Source: an uncultured Blautia sp. (GTDB taxonomy: Bacteria; Bacillota; Clostridia; Lachnospirales; Lachnospiraceae). From it: DNA of 47,359 nt. The position numbers and the translations under genes are program-made. The stretch covers positions 1 through 47,359 of the forward strand of contig CAKRVL010000011.1 in NCBI GenBank assembly GCA_934408705.1, in the 5' to 3' direction. Below are positions 32,479 to 40,702 of this stretch, piece by piece; position 1 is the first letter of the stretch; each line of letters starts with the position of its first letter. The notes below the pieces were generated by a model. That model made no database searches. It saw only the letters and a program-made list of their open reading frames with translations, and was not told the DNA's origin.

Positions 32479-33753
32479 ATGACAAAGGATTCCCTTAAGA
32501 AAAAAATAAAAGAAGAGGGGCTGGCAGGAAGTGCTCTTTATTATCTTGGCCGCTTTTTTTCCAAGACAGAGCTTGCCCTGATTGGAAAATGGTTTGGAAG
32601 CCATGGAAAGCTCCGTTCCAACTGTATTGTGCTGAAGAACCGCACTATGCAGGATATGACTGACAATCCCCGGGCTTTTTATGAATATCTGATCCGTAAC
32701 AAATTAAATGAAAAATATCAGATCATCTGGATGGTTTCTGATAAGAAAAAATGCCAGAGACTGAAATGCAAGAATGTTAAATTTGTAACAGCTGAGAATA
32801 AGTACGGCTGGTCAAGTCCTCTTGCTTATTATTATGGCGCCGTTGCAGGATTTTTCTTCTATACGAACAATACAGCGTATTTGAATTTTTACCATTGTGA
32901 GGGACAGGTTACTGTAAATATGTGGCATGGGTGTGGCTATAAGGATGTGGCCAGAGACAATAAGCCTCCCGCAGGAAAGAGTATGATGCATTTTGACCAT
33001 GCTCTGGTGCCGGGCTCTGTATTCGTGGATACGAAATCCCGCTACTGGAATTGCAGTAAGGAGAAAATCCTTCCTCTGGGTTATCCAAGATATGACTGGA
33101 TGCTTCATCCCTACGTGACCAGGGAAAAGGCTCTGAAGGTTTTATTTGACCGGAAAGATGAAAAAACAGTAATCTGGATGCCCACCTTCCGGAAGAGCGA
33201 AGTGCTCATAAGTGCAGAGAATAATATTGATCTGCCTTTCCAGCTGCCTGCGTTGAACAGCGAGGAAGAGCTGAAGGAGCTGGACGATCACTTAAGAGAA
33301 TGCAGGATATTTCTCATCATTAAGAAGCATCCTCTTCAGTCCGGCTGGAATTTTTTGGAAAGTCAGTATACCAATATCAGGTATGTGACAGAGGAGATGC
33401 TTCAGAAATCCGGTATCCAGCTGTATGAGCTGGTAGGACTTATGGATGGACTGATTTCCGATTATTCCTCTATTGCTGTGGATTACATGCTTCTTGACAG
33501 GCCTCTTGGCTATGTGCTTACTGATTTGGAGAGCTATCGCAGTACCAGAGGTTTTGTGTTTGAGAAACCGCAGGAATACATGCCGGGGGAGAAGATTTAT
33601 GATCTGGAGGATCTGAAAACTTATTTCAGGCATATGGAAGCCGGAGTGGATCCTTATAAAGAAGAAAGAGAAAGATTATTACCAAGGATGCACACTATGC
33701 CTCAGAAGGCATGTTATTGCGAGGCACTTGCAGAGTATTTGAATATAAAGTAG
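32479..33753 (+). CDS. CDP-glycerol glycerophosphotransferase family protein (TagB/TagF type) 1
   Basis: A 424-residue membrane-peripheral enzyme expected to add glycerol phosphate from CDP-glycerol to a lipid-linked acceptor. The two catalytic histidines are present: H150 in VNMWHGCGYKD and H284 in IIKKHPLQSG. The CDP-binding SDYSSIAVDYMLLDRP begins at S327. It lacks the long N-terminal region of TagF, so it is closer to the single-addition TagB in size, but polymerase action cannot be excluded. It lies 15 bases before tagD and is a clear paralogue of the gene at 34207-35472. Confidence 0.92.
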   Translation: MTKDSLKKKIKEEGLAGSALYYLGRFFSKTELALIGKWFGSHGKLRSNCIVLKNRTMQDMTDNPRAFYEYLIRNKLNEKYQIIWMVSDKKKCQRLKCKNVKFVTAENKYGWSSPLAYYYGAVAGFFFYTNNTAYLNFYHCEGQVTVNMWHGCGYKDVARDNKPPAGKSMMHFDHALVPGSVFVDTKSRYWNCSKEKILPLGYPRYDWMLHPYVTREKALKVLFDRKDEKTVIWMPTFRKSEVLISAENNIDLPFQLPALNSEEELKELDDHLRECRIFLIIKKHPLQSGWNFLESQYTNIRYVTEEMLQKSGIQLYELVGLMDGLISDYSSIAVDYMLLDRPLGYVLTDLESYRSTRGFVFEKPQEYMPGEKIYDLEDLKTYFRHMEAGVDPYKEERERLLPRMHTMPQKACYCEALAEYLNIK

Positions 33754-33767
33754 AGGAGAAATGATAA

Positions 33768-34184
33768 ATGGGAAAGGTAATCGGATACACGCAGGGAACC
33801 TATGACATGTTTCATATTGGTCATCTGAACTTGATCAAAAATGCCAAGAGAAGATGTGATTATCTGATCGTAGGTGTAAATACAGATGAGCTTGTGGAAA
33901 GCTATAAGAAAAAAAGACCTATCGTACCCCTGGAAGAACGGGCGGAGATCGTCAGATCTATTAAATATGTGGACGAGGTGATCATTACCAATACTCTTGA
34001 CAAAAAAGAAATCTGGGATAAGATCCGTTTTGATGAGATTTATATTGGTGACGACTGGAAGGGAAACGAGCGCTGGGAGCGTACCGGTAAGGAGATGGAA
34101 GCTTTGGGCGCCAGACTTGTTTATCTTCCCTACACAAAAGATACATCTTCTACAATGCTTCGTGAGAAATTAAAGGAGTATTAA
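33768..34184 (+). CDS. tagD: Glycerol-3-phosphate cytidylyltransferase
   Basis: A 138-residue cytoplasmic enzyme making CDP-glycerol from CTP and sn-glycerol 3-phosphate, the donor for the TagB/TagF-type transferases on both sides. It has the nucleotidyltransferase motif GTYDMFHIGH with H16 and H19, the KYVDEVI segment and YIGDDWKG, all as in TagD. The C-terminal signature reads TKDTSSTMLR, a variant of the usual RTxGISTT. The length is slightly over that of Bacillus TagD (129). AGAGGAG lies before the ATG. Confidence 0.95.
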   Translation: MGKVIGYTQGTYDMFHIGHLNLIKNAKRRCDYLIVGVNTDELVESYKKKRPIVPLEERAEIVRSIKYVDEVIITNTLDKKEIWDKIRFDEIYIGDDWKGNERWERTGKEMEALGARLVYLPYTKDTSSTMLREKLKEY

Positions 34185-34206
34185 ATCATTAAGAAAGGTA
34201 AGATCC

Positions 34207-35472
34207 ATGGAAAGAGCACAGAGAATTTTAAAGAAATTTTCCAATATCCTGAAGGAACAGGGACCTGGAGCTTTGCTTGTCACTTTCAGAGGATATTTGA
34301 CTTATGCATTATATGACCGCTGGAGGGTGAGAAGACTCCGTAAGTTCCCGCCGCGTATGGTAAAGAACAGAATCCTGTTTGAGACGAATGACGATTTTAC
34401 AGATAACTGCAGGGCACTTTTTGATTATATGGTTGCCAATGGATATAATAAGAAATATGAATTGATCTGGCTGGTGCATGAGCCGGAGAAGTATAAGAAA
34501 TATCAGGCAGAAAATGTAAAATTTGTTCGCAATTTTAAGAAAAATACAACTATCCGAAGAGCAGCTGCCTATCGTTATGCACTGACTTCTACCTTTATTT
34601 TTTACACTCAGGCCTTTAACTGGATCGGTATGGCGAGAAAAGGCCAGACCTTTGTAAATCTGTGGCATGGTTGTGGCTACAAGGCAAATAAGAATAACCG
34701 AAAGGTGTTTTTTGATTACTGTCTGGTGCCTGGTGATGTGTTTATTGAAACTAAAAAAGAATTTTTCGGATGCAGCTCCAAGAAGCTTCTGGCGCTTGGC
34801 TATCCCCGTTATGATCAGATGATGAAAGGCAGCGATGCAGCAAGAGCCTACAGGGATAAGCTGCTGAAGGCTGCTGACAGTAATAAGCTGATCCTGTGGA
34901 TGCCGACCTATCGTCATGCAAGCAGTGAGAGGTTGAATGAGGAGACTCTTAATAATGAGTTTAATATCCCGATCCTGGATGATAAGGAGAGACTGCTTGC
35001 TTTCAATGATTTCTGCCGCGACAATCATGTGCTTGTGGTAATTAAGAAGCATTATCTTCAGATTCCATACGATTTCGGGGAGAATGTGCTTACCAATATT
35101 GTTTATCTGGAAAATCAGGATCTGGAGGACAATGGCCTGCAGCTTTATGAGTTTATCAATTGCTCCGATGCTCTGGTATCTGATTATTCCTCCGTTGCAA
35201 TTGATTACCTGCTCCTTAACAGACCTATGGGCTTTACCCTGGATGATTACGAAGCTTACACAGAATCAAGAGGCTGGGTATTTGAAGATCCGCTGGAATA
35301 TATGCCTGGAGCGCATATTTACAATGTGCAGCAGTTTGAACAGTTTGTTCTTGATATTAAGAATGGAAAAGACGATTACGAAAGCCAGCGTAAGGCAATT
35401 ATTGCAAAAACCCATAATGTAACAGATTGCTACTGTAAACGTGTTCTGGATTACTTTAAGATTACGATTTAA
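34207..35472 (+). CDS. CDP-glycerol glycerophosphotransferase family protein (TagB/TagF type) 2
   Basis: A 421-residue paralogue of the protein two genes upstream. Catalytic residues are H154 in VNLWHGCGYKA and H282 in VIKKHYLQIP; SDYSSVAIDYLLLNRP follows, and both end in the ESRGWVFEDPLEYMPG block. Such a pair often divides primer addition (TagB-like) from chain growth (TagF-like), but sequence does not say which is which. The N-terminus is basic and amphipathic, as expected for membrane-edge binding. It lies 22 bases after tagD behind AGAAAGGTAAG. Confidence 0.92.
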   Translation: MERAQRILKKFSNILKEQGPGALLVTFRGYLTYALYDRWRVRRLRKFPPRMVKNRILFETNDDFTDNCRALFDYMVANGYNKKYELIWLVHEPEKYKKYQAENVKFVRNFKKNTTIRRAAAYRYALTSTFIFYTQAFNWIGMARKGQTFVNLWHGCGYKANKNNRKVFFDYCLVPGDVFIETKKEFFGCSSKKLLALGYPRYDQMMKGSDAARAYRDKLLKAADSNKLILWMPTYRHASSERLNEETLNNEFNIPILDDKERLLAFNDFCRDNHVLVVIKKHYLQIPYDFGENVLTNIVYLENQDLEDNGLQLYEFINCSDALVSDYSSVAIDYLLLNRPMGFTLDDYEAYTESRGWVFEDPLEYMPGAHIYNVQQFEQFVLDIKNGKDDYESQRKAIIAKTHNVTDCYCKRVLDYFKITI

Positions 35473-35486
35473 GGGGTATCTACAAT

Positions 35487-36689
35487 ATGAAAATTTGTAT
35501 CTGGATAACAAAAATATTTGACCTGGGCGGTACCAAGCGTGTGGTTTCCCTTCTGGCAAATGAGCTGGTGAAGGAGCATGAGGTGACGATCATGACTTAT
35601 GAGGATCGTTTCCGGGAAGACCGCACCATGTATCATTTAAGCGAAGATATTGATGTGGATTTTATTGACAACAGCCAGTTTGTGAATAAGCATCATACTC
35701 CGGCTTTTTGTGCCCGCTATTTTGTGAAGAAGCTGAATGACCAGTCAGGAATGTTCAATAAGAAAAGTCTGAATCCCATTCTTGGGGAGGCAATCTTTCC
35801 GAAGAAAACAAGGGAGAAATGGGTGGAGTATTTTAATTCCCAGGATTATGATGTGATCCTTACTACTGCGTCCCTGAGCCTGAGACTTGGCATGATCGCA
35901 CCACAGCTGAAAGCAGCCACTATCGGCTGGCAGCACAATTGTTATGACGGTTATCTTCATGTAAAGCCTGTGGTATTCTGGCAGCAGGAGAATCTTCTTA
36001 AAGAGTATCTGCCTAATCTGGACAGATATATTGTATTAAGTGATTATGACAAACGGGACTATATGGAGAAGCTGGGAATTGACTGTGAGGTAAAAATCAA
36101 TCCCCGCAGCTTCGTCAGTGAGAAGAAGTGCGATGTGAAATCTAAGAGATTCCTTATGGCTACCCGTTTCGTATATGCCAAGGGGCTGGATCTGATGATG
36201 GAATCCTTTGAGGAATTCTGTAAAGAAGACAAAGAGTGGCAGCTTGATATTATTGGTGACGGAGATTTGTTCGAGCAGATCAAAGCAGACGCAAAGAAGC
36301 GTCACCTGGAGAAACGTGTCCATTTTGTAGGCTACACCAATGAGCCGGAGAAATATTATCTGAATTCTTCAGTTTTCCTTCTTCCTTCCAGATGGGAGGG
36401 CTGGCCTATGGTAATCATGGAGGCTTTTGAGTTTGGCCTTCCGGTGATCGCTTACCATATGGGCGCTATGGACCTGATCATTGATGACGGAAAGACCGGT
36501 TTCCTTCCTGATGCCTTTGATCCGCATAAATTTGCCCAGGCTATGCTGAAGCTGGCCCATGATGATGAGCTTCGTGCACAAATGTCTGCAAATGCAATTG
36601 TGAAATCTGACGATTTCTCCATTGACAAGGCAGTGAAGGAATGGAACGGACTTTTTGAGCGCGTAGTTGCAAAGAAGAGGGGGAAGTGA
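35487..36689 (+). CDS. GT4-family glycosyltransferase 2
   Basis: A 400-residue GT-B glycosyltransferase. The N-terminal loop ITKIFDLGGTKRVVSLLANE fits the GT4 acceptor half. ATRFVYAKGLDLMMESFEEF opens the donor half, and PSRWEGWPMVIMEAFEFGLP carries the E-x7-E motif with YHMGAMDLI after it. It may place a sugar on the teichoic chain or build the linkage unit. It differs from the GT4 at 30264, so two distinct sugar additions are likely. It ends one base before the next start, with AGAGGGGGA of its last codons serving as that gene's ribosome site. Confidence 0.88.
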   Translation: MKICIWITKIFDLGGTKRVVSLLANELVKEHEVTIMTYEDRFREDRTMYHLSEDIDVDFIDNSQFVNKHHTPAFCARYFVKKLNDQSGMFNKKSLNPILGEAIFPKKTREKWVEYFNSQDYDVILTTASLSLRLGMIAPQLKAATIGWQHNCYDGYLHVKPVVFWQQENLLKEYLPNLDRYIVLSDYDKRDYMEKLGIDCEVKINPRSFVSEKKCDVKSKRFLMATRFVYAKGLDLMMESFEEFCKEDKEWQLDIIGDGDLFEQIKADAKKRHLEKRVHFVGYTNEPEKYYLNSSVFLLPSRWEGWPMVIMEAFEFGLPVIAYHMGAMDLIIDDGKTGFLPDAFDPHKFAQAMLKLAHDDELRAQMSANAIVKSDDFSIDKAVKEWNGLFERVVAKKRGK

Positions 36690-36690
36690 T

Positions 36691-38982
36691 ATGAAGATCA
36701 CCGTGAACAACCTGAAGAAGCTGGTGAAGAAGGTTGTCTGCCATCAGGAGAATTCCGGGAAAGAGAAGGATACCTTTGAGGCAGCCATAAAAAAAGCTGA
36801 GAATGAGGCAAAGTACAATCTCACAGAGGAGCTTCGGGAAAAGTACGCGGATTTTCTGAACAGTCCCATAAAAGAAAAATGTATACTGTATGAGGCATTT
36901 GGGGGCAGAGGCATGACCTGCAGCCCTCATGCCATTTTTAAGTATTTATTGGCCCAGCATGAGTTTCAGGAATATCTCCATGTCTGGGTCATTGATGACT
37001 TTTCGGACAATGAGCCATGGATGGGACTTTATAAGAATTATCCAAATGTAAAATTTATTAAATTCCAGTCTCTGGAATACAGGGAATATCTGGCAACTGC
37101 CAGATATCTGATCAACAACGTAAGCTTTCCGGGGTATTTTACAAAAAGAAAAGAGCAGATCTTTGTGGATACCTGGCATGGTATTCCGCTGAAGACCATC
37201 GGATTTGATATTCCTGCAGGAAAAGTGAGTGCAGGAAATACAGTAAAGAATTTCCTGGCAGCGGACTATCTCATAGCGCCTAATCATTTTATGACGGAGA
37301 TTTATGAAAACGCATTTAAGATGAGAGATCTGTATCCAGGCACCATTCTGGAGGTGGGACAGCCTCGTAATGACAGTTACTTCCACACAGACAGAGCTTC
37401 TGTATTTGAGAAGCTGAAGCTGGCAGGAGTGGAGGCAGATCCTGCTAAGAAGCTGATTCTTTACGCTCCTACATGGAAGGGCAGCAAGTATTCCAGTCCG
37501 GATACCAGTCTGGATGCTTATGAAAAAATGATCCGCACCATTGAGGAGAACGTGGATACCCATAAATATCAGGTGTTGGTAAAGCCTCACCAGATCGTAT
37601 ACTATCACATTAAGGATACTGCCGGGGTAACCGGACAGTATATTCCGGCTACTGTGGATACCAATGAACTTCTTCAGGCAACGGATATTCTGATTTCCGA
37701 TTATTCCAGCATTTATTTTGATTATCTGGTATCGGGAAAGCCCATATTGTTCTTCATCCCGGATCTGGCAGATTACAAGAATTACCGGGGGCTGTATTTT
37801 GGCATTGATAAGCTTCCGGGACCGATTGCCGAGAATTATGAGCAGCTTGGGGAATATGTAAAAGATCCTGAGGGGGCTATGGAGCCGTATCGTCAGGTTT
37901 ATGAAAGAGAAGCGGCCTGGGCATGTCCGAAGGATGATGGCAATGTGTGCCAGCGGCTTGTGGATATTGTATTCCATGGAAAAGAAAGTGCTGAGTGCAT
38001 AAAGTGCCAGAAGGATGGTTCTGAAAGCAGGAAAAAACTTCTTATGTATGCCGGCGATTTTTCAGAGGGAGATGATACTGCAGGATTTCTTGGCCTTGCC
38101 GAGAATCTGGATCTGGAGAAATATGACATTACCCTGCTCATAGACGGTGGTGGGGATGACTATGCCCCAGAGCAGATTATGAGTCTGCCATCAAAGATCC
38201 GTGTCCTTTTCCGGGGACAGCCTTTTAACGGAAGCGTGCAGGAGCTTGCCTGCCATGAGATGCTTATGAAGGGAAAGGGGAAAGACATTCCCCATGAACT
38301 ATATAAAAGAGAAGCCCGGCGTCTGTTTGGCGAGGGAAAATTTGACTGTGCCATTGATCTTACCGGGAAAAAGAATCTGTTTTCTATGGTAGCAGGAGAA
38401 CTTTCAGGAACGAAATTCTTTTCCTGGAAGGCACAATTTGCCCGTAAGAAGGAGATTGAGAAGGAGCTGGCAGGACAGCCGGTGATCGTAGGTGCGAAAG
38501 AGAGCTATTTTATTGCCAGATATGAGGGTAACAACCCTACTGCGATTACAGTGGAAGCAATTCCGGCACCTGATACGGAGAGAATCAATTATATCTGCAT
38601 GTATCAGAAGGAAGCACAGAATGTTCTGAAGGCTTTTGAGAAGCTGGATAAGAAAAATACCTGTCTTTACATTACCGGAAAGGGAGAGGGCTATCAAAAA
38701 ATGAAAAAGATGGTTTCCCAGCTCCATCTGGAGGGCAGGGTGATTCTTACAGGATGGCTGGAAAAGCCCTTTGCATTTATGAATTTGTGCGATTACTTTA
38801 TCTGTCCGGCAGGGCAGGAGGAAAGCCTTGGCACTCTCGGGGCGAAGACCATGAATATGAAGCTCCTGTCCGAAGATTGTGTTACAGAGGTTTCCTACAG
38901 CTTTGATGCCGGGGAATGGAACGAGAAGCAGTGTGCCAGACTGGAAGAACTGATAGAAGGTAAGAGGGCTGCCCATGAATGA
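36691..38982 (+). CDS. Two-domain TagF-type glycerophosphotransferase with C-terminal GT-B-like domain
   Basis: A 763-residue protein starting at ATG 36691, with AGAGGGGGA upstream. Residues about 40-420 form a complete CDP-alcohol phosphotransferase: H163 in DTWHGIPLKT, H300 in VKPHQIVYYH and SDYSSIYFDYL from S336. Residues about 440-763 start KKLLMYAGDF and look like a divergent GT-B glycosyltransferase, with ITGKGEGYQKMKK, GRVILTGWLEKPFAFMN and a weak end motif CPAGQEESLGTLGAKTMNM. One protein may thus add both the alcohol phosphate and a sugar, or the second domain may bind the chain. The glycosyltransferase call is less sure than the first. Confidence 0.85.
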   Translation: MKITVNNLKKLVKKVVCHQENSGKEKDTFEAAIKKAENEAKYNLTEELREKYADFLNSPIKEKCILYEAFGGRGMTCSPHAIFKYLLAQHEFQEYLHVWVIDDFSDNEPWMGLYKNYPNVKFIKFQSLEYREYLATARYLINNVSFPGYFTKRKEQIFVDTWHGIPLKTIGFDIPAGKVSAGNTVKNFLAADYLIAPNHFMTEIYENAFKMRDLYPGTILEVGQPRNDSYFHTDRASVFEKLKLAGVEADPAKKLILYAPTWKGSKYSSPDTSLDAYEKMIRTIEENVDTHKYQVLVKPHQIVYYHIKDTAGVTGQYIPATVDTNELLQATDILISDYSSIYFDYLVSGKPILFFIPDLADYKNYRGLYFGIDKLPGPIAENYEQLGEYVKDPEGAMEPYRQVYEREAAWACPKDDGNVCQRLVDIVFHGKESAECIKCQKDGSESRKKLLMYAGDFSEGDDTAGFLGLAENLDLEKYDITLLIDGGGDDYAPEQIMSLPSKIRVLFRGQPFNGSVQELACHEMLMKGKGKDIPHELYKREARRLFGEGKFDCAIDLTGKKNLFSMVAGELSGTKFFSWKAQFARKKEIEKELAGQPVIVGAKESYFIARYEGNNPTAITVEAIPAPDTERINYICMYQKEAQNVLKAFEKLDKKNTCLYITGKGEGYQKMKKMVSQLHLEGRVILTGWLEKPFAFMNLCDYFICPAGQEESLGTLGAKTMNMKLLSEDCVTEVSYSFDAGEWNEKQCARLEELIEGKRAAHE

Positions 38983-40678
38983 GATAGAGAAGATTTTGAA
39001 AGAGAATATGGAGGATTATGAGAGTCTGAAGCGTCAGGCTCTGAAGTTTGTCCATGAGAATCAAAAAGAGCTTTCCAAAAACTATGAGTATGCAGGCTTT
39101 TGCCAGGATCCTCTGGCAGAGAGACAGCTTTTTGCAGTTGTGGATGTAAGGAAACCAGGGAGCGAGCTGCTTTTGGATATGCTGAAATATCTGATGCAGT
39201 GCCATGGAGGAGAATATGAAGTAATCGCTTGTATAACAGGCGGTTTTCATATTAAGAAAAGTCTGAATATTACCTATGTGAAAGAGGAAAGCCGGGATTA
39301 CTGGAGGGCACTGGCACGGTCCAGGTTTATTTTCAGCAATGTGATCCTGCCGGGAGCTTTTACAAAAAGACAGGAACAGGTTTATTTTAATTCTATGCTT
39401 GGGGAAATGGAAGTGGCAGACACCGGCGAATTTATTTCTGCTGCTGCAAGGGAATTCCTGAAAACAGATTATATTTATGCTTCCTCCCCAAAAACAGCAG
39501 AGGAAAACTGGCTGAAGAAATGCTTCCTGGGACAGGTGTATGATGGCAAGGTGCTTGTGGTTTCACAGAAACAGCAAAAAACCACAGAGGGAATTGGTGG
39601 CTTGTTTTCTTCTATTGTCTCTGGCATTTCTTCAAAGAATGTGGAGATGGTTTCTCTTCGAAATGGGGAAACGAAGAAAAAGATCCTGATCCTTGGAAGC
39701 TGGAAGGCAGAGCAGCAGGCGAAGACTGTGGTGCAGAAGCTTTTGGAAAGCATAGATAAGAATAAGTACGACGTTCTTCTTTATAGTGGCTGGCTTGGAG
39801 GCAAAAGTGAAGTGAAGGAGTATCTTTCCTTCGAAAAAGAACTTCCCAGGATCATGGGGGCGGGAAGAATGACCTTAAATCAGGAGGATTTCCTGAATTA
39901 CCGTATGATCGAGAAGAATCCGGCTATTTATCTGGAGAATCCTACGATCCGCAGATACATGAAGAAGCTTGCGAAAAGAGAATGGGGCAGATTATTTGGC
40001 AACAGTTCCTGGGACGTGGTGATCATGGCAGGAAGCACAGGATACCTGCCTTACTACCTGGCGGCAGAAGCACCGGCCAGAATGAAGGTTCTGGTGGATC
40101 TTGATTTTCTGCCTTACGTGCATGAGAAATATCCGGCAAGGTGGCGTAAGTCGCTGACTGTATTTGACAGGATATATGCGTCTGCCGACTGTCAACAGCT
40201 GGGTGGTTATGGTCAGGAGAACCGTCTTAGGATCATGCGTCTGCCTGTATTGACGGCAGATAAGCCGGAGCAGGGACAGGTGGAGATGGTTTCCTACAAT
40301 GGAGAAAATTATCTGGTGAGCGAGAATCGGAGACTTCAGGGAGAACGGGTTTCCATGAAGCTGGTACAAAAGCCGGTTACCGGAAGTATCCTGGTAAATG
40401 GTGAGCTTGCCCCGGCAGAGGAACAGAAGGAGTTTCTGAAGCAGCTGGCAAGGGAACACAAATTGTATGTGCTGGGCACACAAAGTGCTGCATATAAAAC
40501 CATTCTTCCTGATGCTGTGGTGCTGGATGAATATGTGCAAAAAGAACTGTATCTGTATCCGGCGGCATGGGAGTTTTTCGGTGCTTTTTCCGGCTATGTG
40601 GGAAATCCAGGTCTGGAGGACGATGTGATAGAGAAGCTTTGTAAGGCTTTTGGTGTGAAAAAATATTTAATAAAATAG
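38975..40678 (+). CDS. Degenerate paralogue of the two-domain TagF-type protein (probable pseudoenzyme)
   Basis: A 567-residue protein overlapping the previous gene by 8 bases, with AAGAGGG upstream. It follows the plan of its neighbour: YWRALARSRFIFSNVILPGA and TKRQEQVYFNSMLGEM (residues about 107-145) align with ATARYLINNVSFPG and TKRKEQIFVDTWHGIP. The catalytic His-Gly has become L142-G, and the KPHQ and SDYSS motifs are missing. The later part starts KKKILILGSWKAEQQAK (about 230) and matches the neighbour's GT-B-like half. The frame is intact, so this is a kept protein and not decay. A scaffold or regulatory partner role is likely but unproven. Confidence 0.7.
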   Translation: MNEIEKILKENMEDYESLKRQALKFVHENQKELSKNYEYAGFCQDPLAERQLFAVVDVRKPGSELLLDMLKYLMQCHGGEYEVIACITGGFHIKKSLNITYVKEESRDYWRALARSRFIFSNVILPGAFTKRQEQVYFNSMLGEMEVADTGEFISAAAREFLKTDYIYASSPKTAEENWLKKCFLGQVYDGKVLVVSQKQQKTTEGIGGLFSSIVSGISSKNVEMVSLRNGETKKKILILGSWKAEQQAKTVVQKLLESIDKNKYDVLLYSGWLGGKSEVKEYLSFEKELPRIMGAGRMTLNQEDFLNYRMIEKNPAIYLENPTIRRYMKKLAKREWGRLFGNSSWDVVIMAGSTGYLPYYLAAEAPARMKVLVDLDFLPYVHEKYPARWRKSLTVFDRIYASADCQQLGGYGQENRLRIMRLPVLTADKPEQGQVEMVSYNGENYLVSENRRLQGERVSMKLVQKPVTGSILVNGELAPAEEQKEFLKQLAREHKLYVLGTQSAAYKTILPDAVVLDEYVQKELYLYPAAWEFFGAFSGYVGNPGLEDDVIEKLCKAFGVKKYLIK

Positions 40679-40702
40679 ATTTGTGTAGCTTAAGGGGAGG
40701 GT

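Noticed and set aside
34309..35052. Minus-strand frame of 247 codons
   Set aside because: It is the shadow of the second TagB/F-type gene, whose catalytic histidines are on the plus strand.
36946..37977. Long open frame of 343 codons on the minus strand
   Set aside because: It lies wholly inside the TagF-type gene on the other strand, reads as Ile/His/Cys-rich shadow text and has no domain or ribosome site.
38975..40678. Decayed pseudogene
   Set aside because: The frame is intact over 567 codons, has a ribosome site and overlaps its neighbour; loss of catalytic motifs is better read as a pseudoenzyme.
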